DNA of 64,000 bases from Neisseria macacae ATCC 33926 (GTDB lineage: Bacteria > Pseudomonadota > Gammaproteobacteria > Burkholderiales > Neisseriaceae): assembly GCF_022749495.1 (NCBI RefSeq), contig NZ_CP094241.1, forward strand, positions 930,001 through 994,000, in the 5' to 3' direction. The position numbers and the translations under genes are program-made. Below the pieces are notes generated by a model. The model had not been told where the DNA came from and did not search any database. It saw only the letters and a list, made by a program, of their open reading frames with translations. Each line of letters opens with the position of its first letter. The stretch's first letter is position 1. Shown piece after piece: positions 41,967 through 51,282 of the stretch.

Positions 41967-42716
41967 TTAGGCAGGTTTGCGGAAGGTAATGCAGTAAAAG
42001 CGGTTGCTCCACAGCAGCCGCGTTTTCTTTTCCTGTACGGTTTCGGGAATGCAGTTTTCGATTTGTGTCAGGTCGAAATCGGAGTCTTGGAAGTAGTTAC
42101 GCGTAAATAGGCTTTTTTTGTATTGTTGTTGGATGAAGTCGGTGGTTTCGTCTGCGATCATGATTTTGGTGCCGGGCTTGGCAACGCGCAGCATTTCGTT
42201 GATGGCTTTTTGCTTGTCGCTGAAAAAATTGATGCCGCCCACATGGAATACGACGTCGAACATATTGTCGGCAAAGGGTAAATCTTCGGCGTTGCAGTGT
42301 ACCAAGTCCAAGCCCGCCGCTTTTTTCCGCCATACGTTGCGGCAGCGTTCCAACATGCCGAGCGACAGGTCGGCGCCGGTCAAGTCCAGCGTGGAGGGGT
42401 CGATGTTGGCGGGCAGGTAGTTTAAGTCGGTACCTGTGCCGATGGAGACGTAGAGCGCGGTGCAGTCCTGCCGCCATTCCAGTTCATCCATCAGGCTACG
42501 CCGCATTTCGTTGATGCTGTTGCCGTATTTGAGGCGGGCTATCCAGCGTTCGCCGAAATCGTACCAACGGGCGAGGCGGTTGTACATTTTCATGTATTTG
42601 GCGTTGTCGCCCGTGACGTTGTCGGAATCGAGGCACAACAAGATACCGTCTTGTTCGGGCGGAAGCGGGTTTTGTAAGGCGGGTTTGAGCTTTTGGATGA
42701 GCTTGGCGGAAGGCAT
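41967..42716 (-). CDS. Class I SAM-dependent methyltransferase
   Basis: 249 residues. The SAM-binding motif I is ALYVSIGTGTDLNYLP near residue 92, followed by LTGADLSLGMLERC, VHCNAEDLPFADNMFDVVF (motif of the UbiE/Methyltransf_11 type) and a C-terminal cap. The substrate is unknown; quinone or small-molecule methylation are possible. Its 3' end (41967-42210) is duplicated at 39827-40070, with the ABC-F gene between. It is the intact resident copy. Confidence 0.85.
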   Translation of the reverse strand: MPSAKLIQKLKPALQNPLPPEQDGILLCLDSDNVTGDNAKYMKMYNRLARWYDFGERWIARLKYGNSINEMRRSLMDELEWRQDCTALYVSIGTGTDLNYLPANIDPSTLDLTGADLSLGMLERCRNVWRKKAAGLDLVHCNAEDLPFADNMFDVVFHVGGINFFSDKQKAINEMLRVAKPGTKIMIADETTDFIQQQYKKSLFTRNYFQDSDFDLTQIENCIPETVQEKKTRLLWSNRFYCITFRKPA

Positions 42717-42878
42717 GGTGCTTCTCCTGTTGAGGGTTGAGCGATGCGTATCTTGAGTCGGGATTCGACAAGGCCGTTAAAACATTGGATTCATCTATCC
42801 AACTTATCCGGCAGGGTCGTCTGAAAGCTTGATTAGATGGGGAGCAGGCGATTTTAGGGTGGCTGCGCTGCCTGAAAT

Positions 42879-42913
42879 AAAGGCCGTCTGAAATCGTGTT
42901 TCAAACGGCCTTT
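42879..42913 (-). terminator. Inverted pair of GCC-dialect DUS
   Basis: AAAGGCCGTCTGAAA and a near-perfect inverse (one mismatch, TTTCAAACGGCC) form a terminator-like hairpin after the CsbD-like gene. The GCC core differs from the usual GTC core of this genome. Confidence 0.7.
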
Positions 42914-42938
42914 GGGCATAGTTTAAGACAATGACGGA

Positions 42939-43187
42939 TTAGAACTTGCTTTTGATGTCGTCAATCAGGTTCTCGGCTTTTTCCTTTGCCTCGTCAACCA
43001 GATGTCCTGCTTCTTCTTTGCCTTTTTTCAATACGTCGCTTGCTTTTTCCTCAATGTCGGCGGCAACTTCTTTGACTTTGCCAATGCCTTGTTGGATCAC
43101 GCCTTCTGCTTGGAGTTTGGAGTCGTTTAACAGTTCTCCGGCTTTTTCTTTTACATTACCGCTGATTTGGTCTAATTTGCCGCTCAT
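42939..43187 (-). CDS. CsbD-like stress-response protein
   Basis: 82 residues, almost entirely predicted amphipathic helix, rich in Lys, Glu and Ala. The N-terminus MSGKLDQISGNVKEKAGELLNDSKLQAEG is the CsbD pattern (KG..ke..Gkltgd..l..eG). Such proteins are small hydrophilic general-stress proteins of unclear function. The start has AAGGAAATG as ribosome site. It is a single-gene unit between terminators. Confidence 0.85.
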   Translation of the reverse strand: MSGKLDQISGNVKEKAGELLNDSKLQAEGVIQQGIGKVKEVAADIEEKASDVLKKGKEEAGHLVDEAKEKAENLIDDIKSKF

Positions 43188-43257
43188 GATTCATTTCCTT
43201 GATGTTTATATTGATCGAGGACCCACTATAGTCTAATCGATGGCTTGTTGCAACTTG

Positions 43258-43312
43258 AGGGGTCGTCTGAAAATCTGTTTCAACAAAATGAAAACCGTTT
43301 TTCAGACGACCT
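43258..43312 (-). terminator. DUS inverted-pair terminator after the osmolyte transporter
   Basis: GGGGTCGTCTGAAAAT and its inverse with a 24-base loop, directly beyond the stop codon at 43316. Confidence 0.65.
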
Positions 43313-43315
43313 GAA

Positions 43316-44845
43316 TCATTTGCCCTTATCGTTTATTAAACCGTTTTTTTGTAAATAATCCCGCGCTACGTCCGCCGGTTTTTCTCCACCTACTTTCACG
43401 CGGTAGTTCATTTCGGTCATTTCGGCTTCGCTGATTTTGCCTGCCAGTTTGTTCAATGCATTCACGACGTCGGGATGCTGTTCGGCAAACTCGGTTTTCA
43501 TCAGCGGTGCGCCTTGGTAGGAAGGGAAAAGGGCGATGTCGTCTGAAAGGACGGCAAGGCGGTATTGTTTGAGGTCGCTGTCGGTGGAATAAGCTTCGAC
43601 GAGGTCGATTTTGCCGTTTAGGAGGGCGGTGTAGCGCAGGGCGGGTTCGAGCGTCGAGAGGTGGCTAAACTGTATGCCGTGTTGTTGCAGACCTTTGTAG
43701 CCGTCGGCGCGGTTGGTAAATTCGAGGGTAAAACCGGCGCGGATTTGGTTTTGCACGCGCTTGAGGTCGGATATTTTGTGCAGGTTGTGCGCGGCGGCGT
43801 AGTCTTGACTGACGGCGAGGGCGTAGGTGTTTTGGTATGCCATCGGCGGCAGAAAAGTCAGCCGGTGTTGTCGGGCAAGCAGATCTTTGGCGGTTTGGTA
43901 GGTCTGTTCGGGAGAAAGGAGGCGGTTTTGCTGTTCGGCGGGGACTTTGACCAGACTTTCAAGGACGGTGCCGGTAAATTCGGGGTAGATGTCGATTTCG
44001 CCGCTGTTTAAGGCGTTGAACAGGAATGAGGTTTTGCCGAAATTGGGTTTAAGCATCACTTGCGCGCGCGGATTGTTTTCCTCAATCAACTGTTTGTACA
44101 TATTGATGAGGATGTCGGGTTCGCTGCCGAGCTTGCCTGCGATGGTGATTTTTTGTGCGGATGGGTTCGTTTGAAAAATCGGTGCCAAACCGATGGCGAT
44201 AAGGATGGCAAGCAGGGCGGAGGTAATCGGCAGTTTGTGTTTTGACTTTTGCAGTATGCCGATGCCGCCGCTGACCAGTACGGCGAGCAGGGCGGACAGC
44301 AGCGCGCCGGTAAACGTCATCGCCATGTTGTTGCGGTCGATGCCGAGCAAAATAAGGTTGCCCAAGCCGCCTGCGCCGATAAGCGCGGCGAGTGTCGCCG
44401 TGCCGATAATCAATACGGACGCGGTGCGGATGCCGGAAATCATGGCGGGCAGCGCCATCGGCAATTCAATGCGCCACAACGCCTGCCAACGGGACAAGCC
44501 GAACGCGGTGTGCGCTTCTTTGATGGCGGGATCGATTTGGCTCAAACCAAGATAGGTGTTTTGAAAAATCGGCAACAGGGCATAGAGCGTCAGCGCGATC
44601 AAAACCGGCGGCGAACCGATGCCGACAAAGGGAATCAGCAAGCCGAGCAGCGCGAGGGACGGAATGGTTTGCAGGATATTGGTCACTTGCAAAACACCTT
44701 CCGCCCAACGCCGTTTGTCCGCCAGCCACACGGCGAGCGGTACGGCAAGTGCGACTGCGCAAAGTAGGGCAATCAGGGAGAGGCGGAGGTGTTCAAGCGT
44801 CGCCTGCCACAGTTCGGCTGGCGGGACAGGAAGGAAATCGGGCAT
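43316..44845 (-). CDS. Fused permease and substrate-binding protein of an osmoprotectant ABC transporter
   Basis: About 509 residues from MPDFLPVPP; a longer start at 44896 exists. The N-terminal half (about 1-215) is an OpuCB/ProW-like permease with five to six helices and the EAHTAFGLSRWQALWRIELPMALP coupling loop. The C-terminal half (about 235-509) is an OpuAC-like binding domain (ITIAGKLGSEPDILINMYKQLIEE and DIYPEFTGTVLESL) displayed in the periplasm. This fusion is known for betaine/choline systems. The matching ATPase is probably the one at 32855-33712. Confidence 0.88.
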   Translation of the reverse strand: MPDFLPVPPAELWQATLEHLRLSLIALLCAVALAVPLAVWLADKRRWAEGVLQVTNILQTIPSLALLGLLIPFVGIGSPPVLIALTLYALLPIFQNTYLGLSQIDPAIKEAHTAFGLSRWQALWRIELPMALPAMISGIRTASVLIIGTATLAALIGAGGLGNLILLGIDRNNMAMTFTGALLSALLAVLVSGGIGILQKSKHKLPITSALLAILIAIGLAPIFQTNPSAQKITIAGKLGSEPDILINMYKQLIEENNPRAQVMLKPNFGKTSFLFNALNSGEIDIYPEFTGTVLESLVKVPAEQQNRLLSPEQTYQTAKDLLARQHRLTFLPPMAYQNTYALAVSQDYAAAHNLHKISDLKRVQNQIRAGFTLEFTNRADGYKGLQQHGIQFSHLSTLEPALRYTALLNGKIDLVEAYSTDSDLKQYRLAVLSDDIALFPSYQGAPLMKTEFAEQHPDVVNALNKLAGKISEAEMTEMNYRVKVGGEKPADVARDYLQKNGLINDKGK

Positions 44846-44903
44846 AAAGAATTGTCGGAATTGAAAATATTTCCGACAGTATAGCGTAAGGGGCAAAGAA
44901 GAG

Positions 44904-44940
44904 AAAAAGGTCGTCTGAAAATCCGTTTTCAGACGACCTT
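44904..44940. terminator. DUS inverted-pair terminator
   Basis: AAAAGGTCGTCTGAAAA and its inverse nearly touch (short loop), just after the argS stop at 44958. It separates argS from the transporter gene. Confidence 0.8.
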
Positions 44941-44957
44941 GGCTATGGGGAAATGCC

Positions 44958-46676
44958 TTACATCACATCCAACACATCAATGCCCAGCAAATCCAAGCCT
45001 TGTTTCAGCGTGTCGCCGGTGAGCTTCGCCAGTTGCAGGCGGCTGTTGCGGGTTGCGCCTTCGGCTTTGAGTATCGGGCAGGCTTCGTAAAAGCGGCTGA
45101 ACAGGGTGGCGGTTTGGTAGAGGTAGGCGGCGAGGTAGTGCGGATACGCCGTGTCCGCCACGCTTTGCAGCACGTCTTCGAATTTCAGAAGCTCGGCGGC
45201 AAGCTGTTTTTCCAGCGGTTCGGTCAAAACGGTTGGCGCGGTTGCGTCCCATTCGCCTGCTTTGCGCAACACGCTTTGCACGCGGGTGTAGGCGTATTGC
45301 AGGTAGGGGGCGGTGTTGCCTTCAAACGAGAGCATGGCGTCCCAGTCGAACACATAATCGCTGGTGCGGTTTTTGCTCAAATCGGCGTATTTGACCGCGC
45401 CGATGCCGACGGTTTTGCCGATTTTAGCGGCTTCGTCCGCGCCCAATTCGGGATTTTTTTCTTTCACCAAAGCAGTGGCGCGTTCGACGGCTTCGGTCAG
45501 CAGGTCAACCAGTTTCACGGTATCGCCGCTGCGCGTTTTGAACGGTTTGCCGTCTTTGCCCATCATGGTGCCGAAGCCGATAAACTCAGCTTTTGCATCT
45601 TCCGGCAGATAGCCTGCTTTACGGGAAGTGGTGAAAAGTTGTTCGAAGTGCAGGGCTTGGCGGTGGTCGACGACGTAGAGCAGGCGGTCGGCTTTCAGAC
45701 GACCTATGCGGTAGCGCAGGCACGCCAAATCGGTGGAGGCGTAAAGGAAGCCGCCGCCTTGTTTTTGCACGATAAACGCGGCGGGTTCACCTTCTTTGTT
45801 TTTGAACTCGTCCAAGAACACGACTTTCGCGCCGTCGTCTTCGACCGCCAGACCTTTTTGAACCAAATCATCGACCACGGGCTGCAAATCGTCGTTGTAT
45901 TTCGATTCTCCCGCCACGTCCTCAGGACGCAGTTTCAAGCCCAGCGTGTCGTAAACGGCTTGGGCGTGCGAGAGCGAAATATCGACAAACTGTTTCCACA
46001 ACGCCAACACGGTTTCATCGCCGCCTTGCAGCTTCACAACGTATTCGCGCGCGGTGTCGGCAAAGGCGGGGTCTTCGTCAAAGCGCACTTTGGCGGCGCG
46101 GTAAAACTGCTCCAAATCCGCCAACTCAAACGCGGCATTATCTTTTTGCTGCTCAACCAAATAAGCAACCAACATGCCGAATTGCGTACCCCAGTCGCCG
46201 ACGTGGTTTTGGCGGATGACGGTGTTGCCCATAAATTCCAACACGCGCGAAATACTGTCGCCGATGATGCTGGAACGCAGGTGGCCGACGTGCATTTCTT
46301 TTGCCAGATTGGGCGAGGAATAGTCGATAACGACGGTTTGCGGTTTGTCGGTTTTTGCTATGCCGAAACGCGCATCGTTCAAAGCCGCGTGAATGTTTTG
46401 GGCGAGAAATTCGGGGCGCAGGCGCAGGTTGATGAAACCCGGGCCGGCCACTTCCGCGCTTTCAATCACGGCGTTGCCCGCCAATGCTTCGGCCACCTTT
46501 TGCGCCAATTCGCGCGGATTTTGTTTGGCTTTTTTCGCCGCACCCATCACGCCGTTGATTTGGAAATCGCCGTGTTCGGCGTTTTTGGTCAGCTGCAAGA
46601 CAACAGGGCTGTCGGCGATGCCTGCGGCGGCAAAGGCAGCAGCGGCTTCGCGTTCGACGGTTTGATGTAGGTTCAT
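44958..46676 (-). CDS. argS: Arginyl-tRNA synthetase
   Basis: 572 residues from ATG 46676 (a TTG nine codons upstream is the alternative). Class I motifs: HVGHLRSSIIGDS (HIGH-type) near residue 130, GTMMGKDGKPFKTRSGDTVKL before the KMSK-like region, and the DALR anticodon-binding domain at the C-terminus (FEDVLQSVADTAYPHYLAAYLYQTATLFSRFYEACPI). It charges tRNA-Arg. It is a single-gene unit. Confidence 0.97.
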   Translation of the reverse strand: MNLHQTVEREAAAAFAAAGIADSPVVLQLTKNAEHGDFQINGVMGAAKKAKQNPRELAQKVAEALAGNAVIESAEVAGPGFINLRLRPEFLAQNIHAALNDARFGIAKTDKPQTVVIDYSSPNLAKEMHVGHLRSSIIGDSISRVLEFMGNTVIRQNHVGDWGTQFGMLVAYLVEQQKDNAAFELADLEQFYRAAKVRFDEDPAFADTAREYVVKLQGGDETVLALWKQFVDISLSHAQAVYDTLGLKLRPEDVAGESKYNDDLQPVVDDLVQKGLAVEDDGAKVVFLDEFKNKEGEPAAFIVQKQGGGFLYASTDLACLRYRIGRLKADRLLYVVDHRQALHFEQLFTTSRKAGYLPEDAKAEFIGFGTMMGKDGKPFKTRSGDTVKLVDLLTEAVERATALVKEKNPELGADEAAKIGKTVGIGAVKYADLSKNRTSDYVFDWDAMLSFEGNTAPYLQYAYTRVQSVLRKAGEWDATAPTVLTEPLEKQLAAELLKFEDVLQSVADTAYPHYLAAYLYQTATLFSRFYEACPILKAEGATRNSRLQLAKLTGDTLKQGLDLLGIDVLDVM

Positions 46677-46753
46677 GAAGTTCGGTCTCTCGGTTAAATT
46701 CAAATCAGGCGGTATTTTAAAAGAATTTGGGGTGTTGAAACAGGGCTAAGGTG

Positions 46754-46799
46754 AAAGGTCGTCTGAAAACCTTGGATTTGGGTTTTCAGACGACCTTTT
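46754..46799 (-). terminator. DUS inverted-pair terminator
   Basis: AAAGGTCGTCTGAAAACC and its inverse around a loop of about 10 bases, 43 bases after the stop of the cold-shock-domain gene. Confidence 0.75.
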
Positions 46800-46841
46800 G
46801 CATGAAGTTGGTTCTGCTCGGTTTTGATTGTTACGCAGCCA

Positions 46842-47372
46842 TTATTTTTCTTCTTTGGAGGAGCTGTTGCGGGCGGCTTTGCCGTTGTCGGGTTTTGTTT
46901 GTTTTTGAGTTTTGCGGTTGTTTACCGCATCCAACCATTCTTCGCGTTCGGCTTTTATTTTGGCTGCAACTTCTTCCACCATCGTCTTCGGCGGCGCGGC
47001 TGCTGCCGCTTGCGCCTGTTGCTGGTATTTCTGCCAGTAATCCCAGCCAAACCATCCGCCGGCGGCAAGCAGGGCGATGATGGGGATAATCAGCAAGAGC
47101 TTGGAAAAGGTTTTTTTATACGGCTCAGGTTCGGTGTCGAAAAAGTCGAATTCATCGACACAGTCAAGGGAGAAGCAGATATTTTCGGCTTCGTCGCGTC
47201 CGCGTCTGCCTTTGACGATGTCGAATGAGACGCGTTGGCCTTCGGCAGGCGGACGTGTCAGTGTGGTAAAGGCGGAAAGCGGGGCGAATACTTCTGTACC
47301 CATGCTTTCTTCGCGGATGGCTCCAAATTGGCGGTTGTCATTCCAGCGTGTAATCGTACCGTAATAGCGCAT
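46842..47372 (-). CDS. Cold-shock-domain membrane protein
   Basis: 176 residues. The N-terminal 65 residues are a cold-shock-like OB domain (GTITRWNDNRQFGAIR, VFAPLSAF, GQRVSFDIV). A single membrane segment follows near residues 88-108 (LLLIIPIIALLAAGGWFGWDYW), then an alanine/glutamine-rich coiled tail ending in Lys/Glu. It may tether RNA or DNA to the membrane. Excalibur-type or DUF1294 relatives share the N-terminal layout. Function unproven. Confidence 0.75.
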   Translation of the reverse strand: MRYYGTITRWNDNRQFGAIREESMGTEVFAPLSAFTTLTRPPAEGQRVSFDIVKGRRGRDEAENICFSLDCVDEFDFFDTEPEPYKKTFSKLLLIIPIIALLAAGGWFGWDYWQKYQQQAQAAAAAPPKTMVEEVAAKIKAEREEWLDAVNNRKTQKQTKPDNGKAARNSSSKEEK

Positions 47373-47577
47373 AGTTTTATGTAATTTGAATAGTTGTTGT
47401 TTGGGTTGTATTTTAAACGAAATCTGTAAAGGAACAAGGGGAGCGGTTGATATTTAAATGTAAATTCTATGACATTAGGGACGGCAGGTTTCAGATGACC
47501 TCTGTCAGGCCGGCATGATTTGGTAGGGGTAGTGATGTTTTAAACAAAAAAAGGAAACATATCGTTTCCCTTTTCTG

Positions 47578-48315
47578 TTATTCAATAACGTAACCTTCTT
47601 TGTCCCAATTTGTCTTTTTCACTATTTGGTCGTTGGCGTAAACTGTTTCGGACTTTTTGGCTCCGTCGTCATACCATTCCAGAACAACGCCGTTGCGTTT
47701 GCCGTTGGTAATGGTAATTTCAGAAAGGGCGCGGCCGTTTTCGTCCCAACTCATGATTTCGGTCGGTTTGTCGTTGACCATGGTCATTTCGGTTTTCGGG
47801 CTGCCGTTGGGATACCATTGCTTCCAGTAGCCGTTTGCCTTGTCGTGTTTGAACTGGATTTCGCTTTCTTTCGTGCCGTTGCGGTAATAGCGTGAGCCGA
47901 CGCCTTCGCTCAAGCCGTTCAGATAGGGCATGACTGCCGATTTTTTACCGTTGGGGTACCAGTTGGTCCATTCGCCGTTCGGCTTGCCGTTGCGGTAGCT
48001 GCCGATCATTTTCTTTTGCCCGTTGAAATGCCAGAGTGTCAAAGTACCGTTGTTGAGGACGGGAACGAAGGTTTTGATCTGCGCCGCCGGTATTTCATAC
48101 GGGTCGGAATATTTTTTCATGGACGGATAGTAAAAGTCCTGCACTTGCGCTACGCCGGATTCGACGGTGTATTGGCGGACGTAAGCTACCGATGACATTG
48201 TCGCGGTAATTTTGCCGTTTTGATTGAAATAAACGGAGTGGGTTTGTGCCGAAGCTTGAAGTGACGCGCCAAGCAGGATGCAGGCGGTCAGGCTGTTTGT
48301 CCAAAAGTGGTTCAT
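47578..48315 (-). CDS. Secreted MORN-repeat (YwqK-like) protein
   Basis: 245 residues with a Sec signal peptide (cleavage after SAQ near residue 24). The mature part has five or six MORN-like repeats of the form GxWxxWYPNGxKxxE (GEWTNWYPNGKKSAV, GYWKQWYPNGSPKTE and GVVLEWYDDGAKKSE). Proteins of this class are annotated as toxin-antitoxin YwqK-family antitoxins, but the secreted repeat form is probably a structural or binding protein. It is a single-gene unit. The 250 A+T-rich bases upstream (48316-48578) hold no gene I can support. Confidence 0.8.
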   Translation of the reverse strand: MNHFWTNSLTACILLGASLQASAQTHSVYFNQNGKITATMSSVAYVRQYTVESGVAQVQDFYYPSMKKYSDPYEIPAAQIKTFVPVLNNGTLTLWHFNGQKKMIGSYRNGKPNGEWTNWYPNGKKSAVMPYLNGLSEGVGSRYYRNGTKESEIQFKHDKANGYWKQWYPNGSPKTEMTMVNDKPTEIMSWDENGRALSEITITNGKRNGVVLEWYDDGAKKSETVYANDQIVKKTNWDKEGYVIE

Positions 48316-48578
48316 TGTCTGATTGTTCCGATGTGGCGGAGATGTAAATAATAGGTATTTAGTTGAGTTGTCAAGTCGATAATATTTGAATAAAGCATAT
48401 TCCGGCTGTTATTCGTCATTATAATCCATCAGGTCATGCGGGTTAAATATAATATTTTTATGAATGCTTGTTGAAATACAGACAATAAATATAAGAAATG
48501 GTTCCGATTGGAATATTGATTTTGTGTGTAGGGAGGTCGTCTGAAAACAGATTAAACGGATATGTTCAACGTTAATAA

Positions 48579-48680
48579 TATAGTGGATTAACTTTAAACC
48601 AGGACGGCGTTGCCTTGCCGTACTATCTGTACTGTCCGCGGCTTCGTCGCCTTGTCCTGATTTAAATTTAATCCACTATA
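48579..48680. repeat. Correia element, short (internally deleted) form
   Basis: 102 bases with complete TATAGTGGATTAA ends and the CTGTCCGCGGCTTCGTCGCC core, but lacking the central stretch with the GGTGCTTCAGCACC hairpin. This is the short class of Correia element. It lies downstream of prmB, between it and the start of the MORN gene. Confidence 0.92.
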
Positions 48681-48765
48681 ATGGTTTGGGGCGAGCGCAA
48701 TCATGAAAATACGGCCGAAAACCTATATGCAGAAGATTTTCGACCGTATCAAAATCAGCAAGGGA

Positions 48766-49665
48766 TTATTCCAATCCCAGCAATTGTTCGCGGGTCAGCA
48801 AGAATACGAATCCGTCGCCGCCGCTGGTTTCCAGCCAAGTGAACGGCAATTCGGGATAGGCGGCTTCCAATACGTCGCGGTTGTGTCCGATTTCGACCAG
48901 CAGTACGCCTTTGGGATTGAGGTATTTGGCTGCGTGCAGCAGGATTTGGCGGGTGGCGTCCAAACCGTCCTCGCCGCTGCCCAGGGCGAGTTCGGGTTCG
49001 TGCAGGTATTCGTCGGGCAACATGTCGACCGATTCGGCATCGACATAAGGCGGGTTGGAAACAATCAGGTCGTATGTGTCTTCCAATCCTTCGAACAAAT
49101 CGGTGTGAATCAGGTTGATGCGCTCTTCCAATCCATAATCTTCGATGTTGATGGCGGCTACTTCCAGTGCATCCAAGCTCAAATCGACGGCGTCAATTTC
49201 AGCGGCGGGGTAGTGGTGTGCCATTTGAATGGCGAGGCAGCCGCTGCCGGTACACAAGTCCAATGCGCGGTGAACCAATTCGGGGTGTTCTATCCATGGG
49301 GTGAGGTTGTCGCCGAGCAGCTCGTAAATAAACGAGCGCGGTACGATGACGCGTTCGTCAACATAAAAATCGAAATCGCCTTGCCATGCCTGATGGGTGA
49401 GGTAGGCTGCGGGGATGTGTTCGACTGCACGACGTTCCAGTACTGCCAACACTTCTTCTTTCTCGCTTTGCAGCAGCTTGGCATCGAGGTAGGGCTCCAG
49501 CGTGTCCAGCGGTAGGTTGAGGGTGTGTAGGATCAGGTAGGCGGCTTCATCGTGCGCGTTGTCCGAGCCGTGCCCGAAAAACAAACCGGCATCGTTGAAA
49601 CGGCTGACGGCGAAACGCAGGATATCGCGGACGGTGGTCAATTCTTGGGCTGCTTGGGTAAACAT
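48766..49665 (-). CDS. prmB: Ribosomal protein L3 N5-glutamine methyltransferase
   Basis: 299 residues. The N-terminal helical domain ends in VDERVIVPRS. SAM motif LDLCTGSGCLAIQMA lies near residue 135 and the glutamine-binding NPPY is at 204-207, followed by VDAESVDMLPDEYLHEPELALGSGEDGL, diagnostic for PrmB rather than PrmC. It methylates glutamine in ribosomal protein L3. It is a single-gene unit. Confidence 0.95.
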   Translation of the reverse strand: MFTQAAQELTTVRDILRFAVSRFNDAGLFFGHGSDNAHDEAAYLILHTLNLPLDTLEPYLDAKLLQSEKEEVLAVLERRAVEHIPAAYLTHQAWQGDFDFYVDERVIVPRSFIYELLGDNLTPWIEHPELVHRALDLCTGSGCLAIQMAHHYPAAEIDAVDLSLDALEVAAINIEDYGLEERINLIHTDLFEGLEDTYDLIVSNPPYVDAESVDMLPDEYLHEPELALGSGEDGLDATRQILLHAAKYLNPKGVLLVEIGHNRDVLEAAYPELPFTWLETSGGDGFVFLLTREQLLGLE

Positions 49666-49710
49666 ATCGCACTCTCAAATAATGTAAATTAATGTTTGCA
49701 TTATAACAGC

Positions 49711-49761
49711 AAGGTCGTCTGAAAACGGTGTTTGCTTGAATATAACGTTTTCAGACGACCT
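49711..49761 (-). terminator. DUS inverted-pair terminator after tgt
   Basis: AAGGTCGTCTGAAAACG and its inverse with a loop of about 17 bases, beyond the tgt stop at 49781. Confidence 0.7.
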
Positions 49762-49780
49762 CGATAAGCATGGTTCAATC

Positions 49781-50896
<1,116 letters not shown>

Positions 50897-51105
50897 AGGT
50901 TGTATCTATAAATGTAGAAAACGGCGTGTGAAGCCGCCGTGCAGTCAAACGATTGAGGTAAAACGCGATTATAAAGGATTTTCATCGCAATAGCGGTGTT
51001 TGAATATTTCAGACGACCTTATTCGTATCGAGATGTTCACTGTTGAAAATGTTTCAAAAAAATCACAATGTTCCGATAATGTCGTCTGAAACCTCGTTTT
51101 CATGC

Positions 51106-51135
51106 TTGCCATTGCGTCAAAATATCGTCTATAAT
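51106..51135 (+). promoter_or_regulatory. Promoter for tRNA-Val
   Basis: TTGCCA (51106-51111) and a perfect TATAAT (51130-51135) with an 18-base spacer end 16 bases before the tRNA. The 250 bases between tgt and the tRNA hold only this promoter and single DUS copies. Confidence 0.75.
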
Positions 51136-51151
51136 CCGAACCCTGTTAAAC

Positions 51152-51228
51152 AGGCACGTAGCTCAGTTGGTTAGAGCACCACCTTGACATGGTGGGGGTC
51201 GTTGGTTCGAATCCAATCGTGCCTACCA
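51152..51228 (+). tRNA. tRNA-Val (anticodon GAC)
   Basis: 77 bases with encoded CCA. The acceptor AGGCACG pairs with CGTGCCT, the anticodon stem CCACC/GGTGG encloses the loop TTGACAT, and the T-loop TTCGAAT is standard. Confidence 0.95.
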
Positions 51229-51238
51229 AATTTCCCAA

Positions 51239-51264
51239 ACGGCATTTATGCCGTTATTTTTTAA
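51239..51264 (+). terminator. Small terminator between tRNA-Val and thrS
   Basis: The stem AACGGCAT / ATGCCGTT with a short loop is followed by ATTTTTT. Partial read-through could express thrS from the tRNA promoter; no other thrS promoter is obvious. Confidence 0.7.
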
Positions 51265-51282
51265 TGTTTTGGAGCTTTTTTG

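Noticed and set aside
45000..46670. A 556-codon open frame on the plus strand opposite argS
   Set aside because: It has no ribosome site, is antisense to a complete argS and arises from GC-biased third positions; composition is typical of a shadow frame.
51229..51282. A T-box or leader attenuator for thrS
   Set aside because: Only a short tRNA terminator lies there; there is no T-box or specifier loop and no leader peptide rich in threonine.
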